64,000 nt of DNA, taken from Bacteroidota bacterium. GTDB lineage: Bacteria; Bacteroidota; Bacteroidia; Chitinophagales; JADJOU01. Below, piece after piece: positions 17,699-28,670 of this stretch. How positions within the stretch are numbered: the stretch's first letter is position 1; every line of letters starts with the position of its first letter. The DNA lies in assembly GCA_016713645.1 (NCBI GenBank), contig JADJOU010000017.1:1-64000 (forward strand), written 5' to 3'. The translations under genes were made by a program, and so were the position numbers. The notes beneath the pieces are model-generated. The model ran no database searches and had not been told where the DNA came from. It saw only the letters and a list, made by a program, of their open reading frames with translations.

Positions 17699-19002
17699 AT
17701 GGTCCGATATATCCTCTTCTTATTTTTAATTTCGATTGAATATACTGCACAAGCTCAAATGTATTTTCCTCCAAAGACAGGCGGTACTTGGGATACCATG
17801 CAACCATCATCTCTCGGATGGTGTGATAAAAATATTGATTCGCTCTATCAGTATTTGGATGCTTGTCATTCAGATGGATTTATGATATTGAAAGATGGCA
17901 AGATTGTATTGGAAAAATATTTTGGCAGTTTTACCAAAGATTCAATCCACATATGGAATTCGGCGAGCAAGAGTCTGACTTCTTTTTTAGTGGGCATGGC
18001 GCAGCATGATAAATTGTTTTCTCTCGAAGATTCTGTTTCAAATCATTTAGGTGATGGATGGACCAAGGCCCCACTGGTCAAGGAGCGCAATATTCGCATC
18101 AAGCATTTGATTTCGATGAATAGCGGTTTGGATGATGATCCTCCCAGTCCGTGTGATAATTTATCGACCGTGGATACTTGTTTGCTTTACCGCGTTGAGC
18201 CCAATACTAGATGGGCCTATCATACAGGGGCGTATAAGGAGGTTCAAGATGTGATCAGTGTGAAAAGTGGCATTTCTTATAATCTATATACTGCACAGAA
18301 ATTGTCGAATCGGATTGGCATGCAGGGATTGTGGTCGCCAGGTGGCATCTATTTCAGCACCCACGCAATATGGCCAAGTTTGGACTCTTGTCATTGGCTA
18401 AGGGAATCTGGGATGGCGATACATTGATGAAGGACACGAATTATTATCGAGCGATGATTCAATCTTCGCAGTCGTTCAATTTGTCCTATGGCTATCTGTG
18501 GTGGTTGAATGGCAAACCCTCCTATATGGCGCCGGGTATTCAATTCGTCGTCAATAAACCATTTATGCCGAATGCTCCTTCAGATATGTTTATGGCGCTG
18601 GGTAAGGATGATCAGAAGATTTATATAGCACCTTCGTCCAAGATGGTGGTGGTTCGATTCGGTGCTTCTGCCTATGGCGTCGCTGCGGCTTTCTCACCGT
18701 TTGATGATTCACTTTGGGGATATATCAATAAGTTGAAATGCACCAAAATAATCAACACCACAAACAATTTTGCAGATGCAAATATTCAGGTTTATCCCAA
18801 TCCCAGTGCTGATTATGTAAATATTGTTTACCCCAATGCCACCATTCAATCTGTTGAAGTTTTCAACTCGATGGGCAGTAGGGAATATATCTATTACGCA
18901 ACAGACAAAATTGATATTTCAAACCTGCCAAAGGCTATGTATCTCTTAAAAATTGTGACGAGAGATGTTGTGTATATTCGCAGAATTGAGAAGCGAGATT
19001 AG
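17699..19002 (+). CDS. secreted serine beta-lactamase-like hydrolase with T9SS domain, one frameshift
   Basis: Joined length is about 434 residues. It has a signal peptide (MVRYILFLFLISIEYTAQAQ), then a class C beta-lactamase-like fold: nucleophile motif SASKSLTS (SxxK), Tyr in RWAYHTGAYKEV, and the KIYIAPSSKMVVVRFG region near the end. Such proteins are mostly esterases or peptidases, not antibiotic-degrading enzymes. A run of C near 18358 breaks the frame; coding resumes as PRNMAKFGLLSLAKGIWDGD. The last 75 residues (VYPNPSADYVNIVYPN ... LPKAMYLLKIVTR) are a T9SS sorting domain. It should be exported to the cell surface or medium. Confidence 0.8.
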
Positions 19003-19984
19003 AAGTTGGGATGGATGCATTATTTTTAATCCCTACAAAGTGTAGTGGACGATGTACGATGTACGAGTTATTTTAATCCCTACATAGTGTAGTGGACGAT
19101 TGGGTTAAGTGGAATTAAATGAATTATTATTGATTTGAGAGTTATGAATTTTGATTGTTGAATATGTAAGATTTTGGATTTGCATTGACAATTTTTGATT
19201 TTTGAATAGTGAGGGGCGATACCGCCTCACAAATGTCGCCTCTTTCACGGCTCGCATATTTTATAGCCCTGAAAGGGCGAAATAGCTCTGCGGAGGGTAG
19301 AAGCCCTTCGCAACAGAGGAATTATAATTTTGATTTGCGATGTACGATTGAAAATTTTTGATTTCTGAATAGTGAGGGGCGATACCGCCTCACTAATGTA
19401 TGTCGCCCTTTCAGGGCTCGCATATTTTCATAGCCCTGAAAGGGCGAAATAGCTCTGCGGAGGGTAAAGCCCTTCGCAACGGAGGAATTGTAATTTTGAT
19501 TTGCGATGTACGATTGACAATTTTTGATTTTTGAATAGTGAGGGGCGATACCGCCTCACTAATGTATGTCGCCCTTTCAGGGCTCGCATATTTTCATAGC
19601 CCTGAAAGGGCGAAATAGCTCTTCGGAGGGTAAAAGCCTTCCCAACGAAAGAATTGTAATTTTGATTTGCGATGTACGATTGACAATTTTTGATTTTGAA
19701 TAGCGAGGGGCGATACCGCCCACAATGAGCCGCCCTTTACTATTTTCTAGCCCCAGCAAGGAAATAGCCTATGGAGGCAAAGCCTTTCGCTACAGAGGAA
19801 TATAATTTTATTTGCGATGTACAATGTACGAGTTACGATTGGGTTTTGTGGAATTAAATGTTTTTTGATGTAAAAAAAAACACGCGTCAGCAATTCCCCC
19901 TTTGGGGGCTAGGGGGCTCATTCCCCCTTCGGGGGCTAGGGGGCTCATTCCCCCTTTCCTTTGGAGAGGGTTGGGGAGAGGTTG
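19003..19984. repeat. tandem array of about 165-base hairpin units, plus other repeats
   Basis: GAGGGGCGATACCGCC recurs at 19211, 19374, 19540 and 19705, so the period is 163, 166 and 165 bases. Units 2 and 3 contain perfect 15-base-pair hairpins (CGCCCTTTCAGGGCT 19404-19418 with its complement 19432-19446; the same at 19570-19584 and 19598-19612). Unit 1 has a diverged left arm and unit 4 is decayed. Each unit also carries the palindrome TAGTGAGG...CCTCACTA and the phrase GGGTAAAGCCCTTCGCAAC. Upstream (about 19025-19095) are CCCTACAAAGTGTAG words; downstream (about 19880-19960) two CACGCGTCAGCAATTCCCCC-type elements. No gene is seen. Confidence 0.8.
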
Positions 19985-22337
19985 CTAAAAGAATCTAAAA
20001 TTCCAAGTGATAGACGGAATTATAGGAAATAGCGAAACTTGTTTAGCAGTTGTGCGGACATTTCCTCTTTCAATCGACCGCCATAAGAAGTGAAAATAAA
20101 GAATGGATTCGCGCGGTTATACACGTTGTAAACAGAGAAATTGAGGTCTTGGTGGTTTTTGGGTTTGTCTTTAATCACCCAAGTGCACGATAAATCCAAT
20201 CGATGATAGGCAGGTAATCGATAGGAGTTTCGCTCGCCATAGATGCTCATGAATTTTTGATTGGTGAAATTATAGTATCTTCCAATCGTAGGCGTCGTGG
20301 TATTCCCAGTGCCATAGATGAATACAGATGAAAGGGTAATTTTCTTAGTCATTTGATAGGTCAAGACCGTCACAAAATCATGTCTTCGATCAAATTTTGC
20401 AGGGAATTCTTTGCCCTCATTCAAATCTGGGAATTGTCTATTGCTCCATGCCAAGGTGTATCCAATCCAGCCCGTCCATTTGCCCTTTGCTTTTTTTACA
20501 AAAAACTCTGCACCATATGCATCTCCCTCTCCGAAAGTGAATAGATCGTCAATGTCCTGTCTGCCGCCGCCTAGATCGTTTCTATCGCCTCCGTATTCCA
20601 CGAGGTTATACATTTTCTTATAATAAACTTCAATAGAAGTCTCAAACATATCCTCTTTGAAATTTTTGAATAATCCCAGTGAAATTTGATTGCCCGCTAA
20701 TGGCTTGACCGTTTTACTGCTCGGCACCCAAATATCCGTAGGAAGCGTTGTCGTTGAACTCGAAACCAAATGCAAATATTGTTTGGTATGCATATAGCCC
20801 AATTTAATCGAGGTGCTGCTATTGATGCCGAATCTAGCGCTTAATCTCGGTTCAAAACCTCCATAGGTCGCTATTTGTTGGAAAGGCGCGTAGGTCAAAG
20901 TATCAATCGCTCTGCCGTTTTCATCGAAGACTGTTTTTTCAAACGGTCCGACATTGGTGAAATAACTGAAACGCATACCCGCATTTATTTTCACGTGTTT
21001 GCCCCAATCAAATTCATCCGATAAATAGATGGCACCTTGATGTGCGTATTTGAATTTATCGATGGGCAATATGGTGGAATCTCCGATGGTTGCTGAGGTG
21101 GTATAAGGTTTGAATTGGTGAAAAGTATAATCAAATCCGAATTTGATGCTATTGTTTGCATTGGGGTAATAATCGTAATCGCTCTTCAAACTGATATCGC
21201 GAACATCAGAGGTGAGTGCGAAGGTGATGTCTCTAAATCCCGCTGCCACTTTGAATTTGTAATCATTATAGGTGACAGTCGTATTGGAGAATAATTTGGA
21301 GTGGTAGAGGTGATTCCATCGAAAGGTGGCCGTGCTGTTTCCCCAAGGCAATTCAAAATTGATGGCGTTGTTTTCATCCCCAAAAGTGAATACATCTTGT
21401 CCAAAATAACCGCTCAAATAGATTCTATCTTTCTCCGAAATTTTGTAATTGAATTTGGCATTGATGTCATAAAAATAATAGCCATTTCTCTTTTGGGCTT
21501 CAGTTAAAAAAGGCTTTGCCAAAATATCGGCATAGGTTCTTCTTCCTGAGAAAATAAAGGAAGCTTTATCTTTAATCAATGGACCTTCTATGGTGAGTCT
21601 TGAGGAAATAATTCCAACTCCTCCCTCCATTTGAAAGTTCTTCATATTGCCCTCTTTCATTTGAATATCGACGACCGAAGAAATTCTTCCGCCGTAATTG
21701 GCGGGAAGACTTCCCTTGATCAAAGTTGTGTGCTTGATAGCATCGGCATTGAATACAGAGAAGAATCCGAAGAGGTGTCCGGAATTATAGACCACTGCAT
21801 TGTCCAATAAGATGAGATTTTGGTCGGGTCCACCGCCGCGCACATAGAGACCGGAATTGCCTTCTCCTGCGCTGATGACGCCGGGCATCAATTGCAAGGT
21901 GCGCAAAATATCTACTTCACCCATCAAGGCAGGCAATAGCTTGGCTTCTCTGGAGCTGATTTCAATGGTTCCCATCTGCGTGCTCTGCACATTTTCATCT
22001 CGCTTCTTTGCGCTGATTTTGACTTCTTTTTGCATGAAAGAGGAAGGCGCCAATTCTAGGGAATGTGTTTTATTTTTGTCTAATTGTATTTCAATAATTA
22101 CTGGATCGTATCCTAAAAGCGAATATTTAATCGAATATTTTCCTGCGGGTAAAGTCAAGGAATAGAAACCATAGGGATTGCTCGTGCAACCTTTCGCTGT
22201 GCCTACTGCGCCCACTGTAGCGCCGAGGATGGTCTCTCCATTTTTGCGTCTTTGATATATCCACTGATGGTATAGGTCTGCGCAAAAGATATATTTGTGC
22301 AAAATGTTAATAGTAAAATACTGACGAGTAATCGCAT
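19985..22337 (-). CDS. TonB-dependent receptor with carboxypeptidase-like N-terminal domain, frameshifts at both ends
   Basis: Joined length is about 784 residues. ATG 22337 starts a signal peptide (MRLLVSILLLTFCTNISFAQ); the frame changes in an A-run near 22245 (KDAK to NGETILGATVG) into the carboxypeptidase-regulatory-like domain. The plug follows (LPALMGEVDILRTLQLMPGV, GLYVRGGGPDQNLILLDNAV), then a beta-barrel. Near 20035 the frame changes again; VSLFPIIPSITWNFRFF up to 19985 supplies the canonical C-terminus with a final aromatic residue, which the uncorrected frame lacks. It imports a ligand across the outer membrane using TonB-ExbBD energy. No SusD partner follows, so the substrate is unknown. 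Confidence 0.9.
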
Positions 22338-22365
22338 GTTGGAATGGATGAAAAAAGTTTTGGGA

Positions 22366-23304
22366 TTAATGCATCCAGCTATTCCAATAATCTGGGTTTT
22401 CGATTTCTAATGCTTCTTTGGTGAGTTTGAGCGGACGGAAAGTATCGACCATGACGGCCAATTCTAAAGTCTCTTTTTGCCGATACTCTTTTCTACTGTC
22501 CCTGGGTGAGGTCCATGTGGAATCCCAATTGGGTGAAGTGATATCATTCCCCTCGTGAAGATGTATGGATAGTGAAATCCATCCCAACCAATGGCGTCAA
22601 ATGGATGCGTCGCATAGACATATGGATGCATGATTTGATCGCGCTTGATATAGACTAGAAATTCCCCTTTTTCATCATGGGTTTTTAGATTGGATGGTTG
22701 AACGATATCGCGCTCGCAGAAAGGAGCGTGTTCGAGCAATTGTCCAAATTCATTTCTATATCTCCTTGGATAAGTATAGGGTCCAAATGATTCGACGATA
22801 AACAAGCGGTTGTTTCATTGTCAAATTCCAATTGATAAATGGTTCCCTAGGGATCATGATATAATCGCCGTATTTGAAATTCAATTCGCCATAGATGGAT
22901 TTCATCTTGCCAGAACCCTCATGAATAAAGATCAATTCATCGGCAGAGGAATTCTTATAGAAGTATTCGGTCATGCTCTTTTTAGGCGCAGCCAAATGAA
23001 TTTCGCAGTCATTATTGACGAGGATGGGTTTTCTAGATTTTAGATAGTCGTCTTGAGGTTGGATATGAAAACCTTCAAAGGCGCGGTGTTTCATGATTTT
23101 CTCATCGACGGTTTGCGGTGCCACTGAGAAGGATTCCTTGATCTCCTTCACCATCGTAGGCGGATAGGTGTGGTAGATTAGGGAGTAAATATTGGAAAAC
23201 CCTTCCGTGCTGACCAATTCTTCGCTGTATAGATTTCCATCTGGTTTGCGAAATTGGGTATGTCGCTTGGCGGGGTATTTTCCTAAATGATGATAATGTG
23301 GCAT
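22366..23304 (-). pseudogene. hmgA: homogentisate 1,2-dioxygenase, frameshifted with internal deletion
   Basis: The N-terminus (MPHYHHLGKYPAKRHTQFRK) and C-terminus (PHGPHPG ... LAVMVDTFRPLKLTKEALEI) are typical of Bacteroidota homogentisate dioxygenase, which opens the ring of homogentisate in tyrosine breakdown. Three frame changes occur (near 22845 at a G-run, 22820 at an A-run and 22470 at an A-run). More seriously, GWDGFHYPYIFT runs directly into RGMISLHPIGIPHGP, skipping about 70 residues that normally lie between. That missing part holds two of the three iron ligands (equivalent to human His335 and Glu341); the third (PHGP, His371) remains. If real, the enzyme is inactive; an assembly dropout is the alternative. 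Confidence 0.8.
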
Positions 23305-23372
23305 ATCCTAATTCTATTTATTTTGCAAATTTAATAGAATGTTTAGTTTAAATAGTTGAATTTTGCAGTTCT

Positions 23373-23960
23373 ATGTATATTCATCCCAAAGACATTCTCT
23401 CCCTTTCGATTACGCTATTTACGGTCATCGATATTTTGGGCACTTTGCCAGCTTTAATCGACATTCAAGAAAAGACGGGCAAAATCAGCGCTATCCGAGC
23501 TACCTTGGTCTCGCTCGTTTTGATGATATTGATTTTGTGGTTGGGTGAGTCCATCCTCAAGTTTTTCGGGGTAAATAAGGCGTCCTTCGCGGTGGCAGGG
23601 TCGATCATCATCTTTATCATCGCCATGGAAATGATTTTGGGTCGGAGTTTTTTCAAACAAGACCATCGCCATATGAAATCCGCTTCGGTGGTGCCCATTG
23701 CATTCCCCTTGATTGCTGGTGCTGGAACGCTTACGACCATTATCTCTTTGAAATCGCAATACAATGATTTGGATATTATCATCAGTATCGTGATCAATTC
23801 CCTCTTTGTATTCCTTGTATTATATGCGCTGCCTTATATCCAAAAGCGTGTTGGCGAGAATTTCATCATGATTTTGAGGAAAATATTCGGGGTCATCTTA
23901 TTGGCGATTTCGGTCAAGATGTTTACGACGAATTTGAGTATATTGATGAAGTTTAAGTAG
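23373..23960 (+). CDS. MarC-family integral membrane protein
   Basis: An intact 195-residue protein with six predicted membrane segments: residues about 8-30, 43-62, 72-90 (ASFAVAGSIIIFIIAMEMIL), 105-125, 135-158 and 170-190. The conserved VVPIAFPLIAGAGTLTTII segment in the middle is the MarC/NAAT signature (usually 'PLxxGPGxxxT'). The physiological substrate is not established for the family, and an earlier antibiotic-resistance link for MarC was not upheld. It is transcribed divergently from hmgA. Confidence 0.85.
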   Translation: MYIHPKDILSLSITLFTVIDILGTLPALIDIQEKTGKISAIRATLVSLVLMILILWLGESILKFFGVNKASFAVAGSIIIFIIAMEMILGRSFFKQDHRHMKSASVVPIAFPLIAGAGTLTTIISLKSQYNDLDIIISIVINSLFVFLVLYALPYIQKRVGENFIMILRKIFGVILLAISVKMFTTNLSILMKFK

Positions 23961-24021
23961 AGGCTTTAGTAAGAATTTGAGTCTTTTCTAATCTTTTAAG
24001 TTTTATTTATTGAGAGAAAAC

Positions 24022-24327
24022 CTATTTTAGGTTTCTTTTCTTCGGATTTTGTCTGTTGGAGAAGAACGAAATAATTTCAATGCGGTTTTTGTAAACCCTA
24101 TAATACATTGTATTTAATGTTGAAATTACTGTTCTGCGAATATCTTTTTTTATGTCAGATGCTTGGAAAACATATGGATTTTGAGAAATTAAATAGAGCG
24201 TTTTTTCAAGATCTGCAAAAAGATTTTTAAGTTCTTTTTCTGACCAATTTTCTTCAAGATATTCTATGGTCTTTTCTAGTTCTTTGAGCGCATTGTCAGT
24301 CCAAAGAATTTTATAGCCATTTCTCAT
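24022..24327 (-). CDS. RelE/ParE-family toxin
   Basis: The 101-residue protein matches the ParE-like subgroup: WTDNALKELEKTIEYLEENW at the start, QNPYVFQASDIKKDIRRTVI in the middle and MYYRVYKNRIEIISFFSNRQ at the end, where the YYRVxxxxIxIxxxFxxRQNP pattern is characteristic. Basic and cytosolic. Its start overlaps the end of the antitoxin gene by 17 bases, so the pair is translationally coupled. ParE members poison DNA gyrase and RelE members cleave mRNA; the target here is not decidable. Confidence 0.85.
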   Translation of the reverse strand: MRNGYKILWTDNALKELEKTIEYLEENWSEKELKNLFADLEKTLYLISQNPYVFQASDIKKDIRRTVISTLNTMYYRVYKNRIEIISFFSNRQNPKKRNLK

Positions 24328-24550
24328 ACAATTTCCTTGCTTTTGAATGGGAAGTGAGTTTTCCTGATTCTGCCTCTTTCAGGCCAATTTCAATAGACTC
24401 TTTTTCTTTATCAGCAATTGAATTCCACCAATCTTTGCTCTCTTTTTTTCTTAAATCCATAATTTTTTTAATAATTGAAGAATCTTCAATAGTCGAGAGC
24501 CATTGGATTAATTCCAATTTTTGATTCAGAATTTTGGGACTGGTATTCAT
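24311..24550 (-). CDS. antitoxin of the ParE-type pair
   Basis: A 79-residue, highly charged helical protein (LELIQWLSTIEDSSIIKKIM, WWNSIADKEKESIEIGLKEA, ending KARKLYEKWL). This matches the Bacteroidota antitoxin type with an 'addiction module' C-terminus, where 'SIxxGLxxxExGxxxxHxxAxxxYxKWL' is the recurring pattern. It lies immediately upstream of the toxin and overlaps it; it should bind and silence the toxin and repress the operon. Confidence 0.8.
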   Translation of the reverse strand: MNTSPKILNQKLELIQWLSTIEDSSIIKKIMDLRKKESKDWWNSIADKEKESIEIGLKEAESGKLTSHSKARKLYEKWL

Positions 24551-24883
24551 AATAGTTTATTCTAAAATCAAAGATAGTGATTTATAGATTTATTCCTTAT
24601 CAATATTGATCTAAAAGATAATTAATTGTCTTTATTATTAACTAGGACTTATCGAATTTAATTCAAATGAATCGGTTTTATGCTCTCTACAAGGGCTTAA
24701 GATGTCTGAAAATCACCGAAGTTCTCTCCACAATGCGCATGTATCTTCAAATGGACAAGATTCAATCAAAAATTGAGCATTTAGTGCACTTATTTAAATC
24801 TAATAAATACCTTGAAATACAAGAAAAATGGTGGATTTAAGCCGTTTTTGCCTTCAAAACCATCAAATATTAAAATTTTCACC
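24551..24883. other. intergenic region before secDF
   Basis: AT-rich spacer. No open frame of coding character, no repeat family member and no RNA fold that I can support. The secDF promoter lies at its right-hand end. Confidence 0.5.
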
Positions 24884-24913
24884 TTGTTTCCCTACAAAAA
24901 ATGTATATATTCG
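24884..24913 (+). promoter_or_regulatory. Bacteroidota-type promoter of secDF
   Basis: TTG at 24884-24886 and TATATTCG at 24906-24913, separated by 19 bases, fit the TTG-N17-23-TAnnTTTG consensus with one mismatch. The start codon is 43 bases further on, with a leader lacking a Shine-Dalgarno sequence, as is usual in this phylum. Confidence 0.55.
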
Positions 24914-24956
24914 CACGCTAAAATTAAAAAAAGTTTAAGTTAAATCTATTATCGCA

Positions 24957-27900
24957 ATGCAAAAAGGAAATGTTTATGTAAGGTTTTTGACAATATTGCT
25001 CACGTTTGTTTGTCTATTTTATTTGTCCTATACCTTTATAGGTAATAAATTGAAAAGTGATCAGGAGTCTTTCGTCAAGGCAAAGATATCAGAAGTGAAT
25101 ACGGCGGGGATGACGCGCGATTCTATCAGCGTGTTGGAGCAAAGCCTCCATACTGCATTTAGAGATTCTTTCTCTGAAAAGCCTTACTTGGATTTGGGCA
25201 TTGCTAAATATACTTATCCAGGAATTAAAGCAAATGAAATCAAAAGAGGTCTTGACCTACAAGGTGGAATGAGCTTTGTATTGGAGGTTCAAACGCAGGA
25301 GATCTTGAAATCCCTCTCTGCAAATTCTACGAATCCAGACTTTATGAAGGCATTGGCAAGAGCAACTGAGATGCAGTCAAATTCACAAGATGATTATTTG
25401 ACCCTATTGGGAAAAGCATATGCTGAAGTCGCTCCTAGCGCTAAGATGTCTGATGTTTTCTCTCCAATTCAAAGTTTTCAAGGTAAAATTAAATCAGGAG
25501 ATGACAATAATACCGTGCTTTCTGTCTTGCGTCAAGATGTGAATGCGGCTTATAAAAATTCATTCAATGTAATTAAAACGCGTATCAACCAAACTGGATT
25601 GACAGAGCCGAATGTCTCTCTCCAAGAGGGAACAGGAAGAATCATCGTTGAATTGCCAGGTGCTGATGACCAAACGCGTATGCGCAAATTATTGGAATCA
25701 ACGGCTAAGTTAGAATTCTGGCAGACGTTTGAATTTGAAGAAGTAGCACAATCATTTGTCGCTGCCAATGAGGCTTTGAAGGGAATTATGTCTTTGAAAA
25801 AAATCGAATCAAGTTCAACTGGTGATTCAGCAACTGCAGACAATTCAGCTGCAAGTCAATTGGGACTTACTGGTGGAGCGAATGCTGCCAAAAAGATTCA
25901 GTTAAGGGCGGAGAAAATCCTTTGTTTGAAGTATTTCAATTGAACATCAATCAGCAAGGTGCGCCACAAGAGGGTTGTATCGTCGGTTATGCTGAGGCAA
26001 AAAATATGCGTTTGATCAATGAGTATTTAGGATATGATTTGGTAAAGGCTTCTTTTAGAAAAGATTTGAAATTGATTTGGGGTGCAAAGCCAACCGTTGA
26101 AGGAAAGAATTTCTATGCACTATATGCGATCAGAACGACGATGAGCGGTGAAGCGCAATTGACCGGTGAGGCAATAACCAGTTCTCAAAGAGAGTCTGAT
26201 CAATTCGGCAAGCCAGGAATCGGCATGACGATGAGTGCTCAAGGTGCTGCGATTTGGGAGAGAATGACAGACCAAGCGGCTAATGATCCATTGAGAAATA
26301 AATGTATTGCTATCGTATTGGATAATTTAGTTCAATCAGCTCCAAGAGTATCTAATAAAATCTCTGGTGGAAAATCACAGATTACAGGTTCATTTACCAT
26401 TGAAGAGGCTTTGGATATGGCGAATATCTTGAACTCTGGTAAATTAGAGGCACCAGCGAAAATTATTCAAGAGGAATTGGTTGGACCATCCTTGGGACAA
26501 GAGACCATCAATGCGGGATTATTCTCTTTGTTGATCGGTATCCTCGTCATTTTCGCATTCATGTTCTTAAACTACCAATTCGGTGGTTTGATTGCTGACT
26601 TAGCGCTTTTATTCAACTTATTGTTCTTGATGGGTATTTTGGCATCATTCCACGCAACATTGACTTTGCCTGGTATTGCGGGTATCGTTTTGATTATCGG
26701 TGCTGCGGTGGATGCAAACGTAATTATCTACGAGCGTATTAAAGAGGAGTTGAAAAACGGCAAGAATTACGCGACAGCAATTAAAGAAGGATTTAGTCAT
26801 TCTTATTCTGCGATTATCGATGCGAACGTGACGACTTTGATTACTTCATTGACGTTAATGTTCTTCGGATACGGTCCAGTTAAGGGATTTGCGGTTACAT
26901 TGACGATTGGTATTATCACATCCTTGTTCACTGCAGTAATGTTGACAAAAGAGTTTTACATCATGCACATGAACAAAGGCAAAGAGGTGAAATTTGGTAC
27001 AGCGATTATGGATAAGTTGCTTGGAAATGTCAATTTTGAATTTATCAAAAAGAGAAATATTGCCTACATCGTATCTATGATTTCTATCGTAGTAGGAAGT
27101 TTTTCAATTGCAACACGTGGATTTGATTTAGGCGTTGATTTCAAAGGAGGTCGTTCGTTTGTTGTCTCTTTAGACAAGGCAGCAGATGCACCAGCGATTA
27201 CAACAGCATTGGATCAGAATTTGGAACTCGGTACTCAAGTGAAATCTTATGGCGCGGAGAATCAATTGCAGATTACGACATCTTATTTATACGATGACAA
27301 GAATGCGCAATCTAAAACAAGTGATAGTATTGTTATTAGCAGAATATACGAGAGCTTGAAACCTTTCTATGCGAGTGTTCCTACATTCGAAGATTTCTTG
27401 AGATCACATGTAAAGAATTCAGTTAAGATTGATGCAACAATTGCCGATGATATTAGAAAGAGCTCTGTATGGGTTTCTGTGATTGCGATGACTTTAATTT
27501 TTGTTTATATTTGGATTCGTTTCCCGAAATGGCAATTTGCCGCAGGTGCGATTGCAGCTTTGATTCATGACTTATTCTTTACTTTGGGAATATTTTCTCT
27601 GTTCAAAGGAATTATGCCTTTCTCATTAGAAATCAATCAGACGATTATTGCGGCTGTATTGACGATATTGGGATATTCAACGAATGATACGATTGTAATC
27701 TTCGATAGAATTAGAGAGTATATGGGATTGAGACCAAACGACAATTTGGAATAAACAGTCAATGCGGCGGTAAATAAGACGCTAGCTAGAACAGTAATGA
27801 CCTCATCCACCTTGATATTGGTGACCTTGGTATTGTTCATCTTTGGTGGTGATGCCATTAAATCATTCTCTTTTACGATGTTGATTGGTATCTTGGTAGG

Positions 27901-27976
27901 TACTTATTCATCTATCTTCGTAGCATCTCCATTTGCGGTAGATATGATCAAATGGTTTGATAAAAAGAAAGCATAA
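24957..27976 (+). CDS. secDF: SecDF protein translocase subunit, one frameshift and one in-frame stop
   Basis: SecD and SecF are fused, as usual in Bacteroidota, for about 1,006 residues. The SecD part has KRGLDLQGGMSFVLEV near residue 97, the periplasmic domain, and six membrane helices including the signature GAAVDANVIIYERIKEEL. The SecF part has GFDLGVDFKGGRSFVV and the closing helices with GYSTNDTIVIFDRIREY. It uses the proton gradient to help export through SecYEG. The frame changes near 25905 (to GGENPLFEVFQ). At 27752-27754 a TAA interrupts the same frame: RPNDNLE, stop, TVNAAVNKTLARTV and on to 27976. The second half is conserved, so a substitution such as AAA to TAA is likely. Confidence 0.9.
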
Positions 27977-28000
27977 AACAAGCTAAAATAGTTCTAAAAA

Positions 28001-28030
28001 GCCATCTCGATTGAGGTGGCTTTTTTTTTT
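28001..28030 (+). terminator. intrinsic terminator after secDF
   Basis: GCCATCTC (28001-28008) pairs with GAGGTGGC (28013-28020) around the loop GATT, with one G-T wobble, and is followed by at least ten T. It sits 25 bases after the secDF stop. Confidence 0.8.
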
Positions 28031-28670
28031 TAGTTGTTTGGTCGGTTTGTGTCAGTGGTGTCTGAGTCTGGGGTTTGGTGTTTGGAGTCTGTTGGAATTG
28101 TTGTTGTTGTTGGTGCTCCTGGCCCCGTGTGCCCTACAAAGTGTCGGGATGAGTTGTGAGTTGTAAGTTGTGAGTTGTAAGTTGTAAGTGAAAAGACAAA
28201 AATCACTTATTCACCATTTTAAATCTTACTCCCACTTAATTTTGGGATTTAAAATTTAATTCGTAAATTCTTTGTTGCGAAGGGCTTTACCCTACGCAGA
28301 AGATATTACGCCCTTTCAGGGCATGCATAGATCCATAGCCCTGAAAGGGCGAGATACACTAGTGAGGCGGTATCGCCCCTCACTAATCACAAATGGTCAA
28401 GCAAAAATTGGAGTCTGGAATATGGTGTCTGGAGTCTGGGGAATTTGTTTTCTGTCGTTATCATTCGCAATTTTGGGACACGGTACAATCAAAAATCGTA
28501 CAACATAATTTCATACATCTTAATTCATTATCGTACTCGTAATTCGCAAATCGTAACTCAAAAATCGGGGTGCATAATTTGTGGATAACTTTAACCTATA
28601 ATGCCAATATTTACAAGGCTTTTAGGCTATTTTTTGTTAGATTTGCTGATAATATAAAATTCAAGAAATT
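28031..28670. repeat. intergenic repeats before gyrB, with a single DnaA-box match
   Basis: GTTGTGAGTTGTAAGTTGTG words (about 28150-28190) are followed by an inverted copy of the 19003-19984 hairpin unit at about 28270-28390: arms CGCCCTTTCAGGGC (28309-28322) and GCCCTGAAAGGGCG (28338-28351), then GTGAGGCGGTATCGCCCCTC. TGTGGATAA at 28581-28589 is the complement of the perfect DnaA box TTATCCACA. TAGATTTG at 28638-28645 could be the gyrB -7 element. Confidence 0.6.

Noticed and set aside
17699..19002. True antibiotic-resistance beta-lactamase
   Set aside because: The protein has only the general SxxK fold motifs and a T9SS tail; such secreted hydrolases are usually esterases or peptidases.
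19150..19850. CRISPR array
   Set aside because: The 165-base units are repeated almost in full; there are no short unique spacers and no cas genes.
19150..19850. Integron attC array
   Set aside because: No cassette genes between units, no integrase, and unit-to-unit identity is too high.
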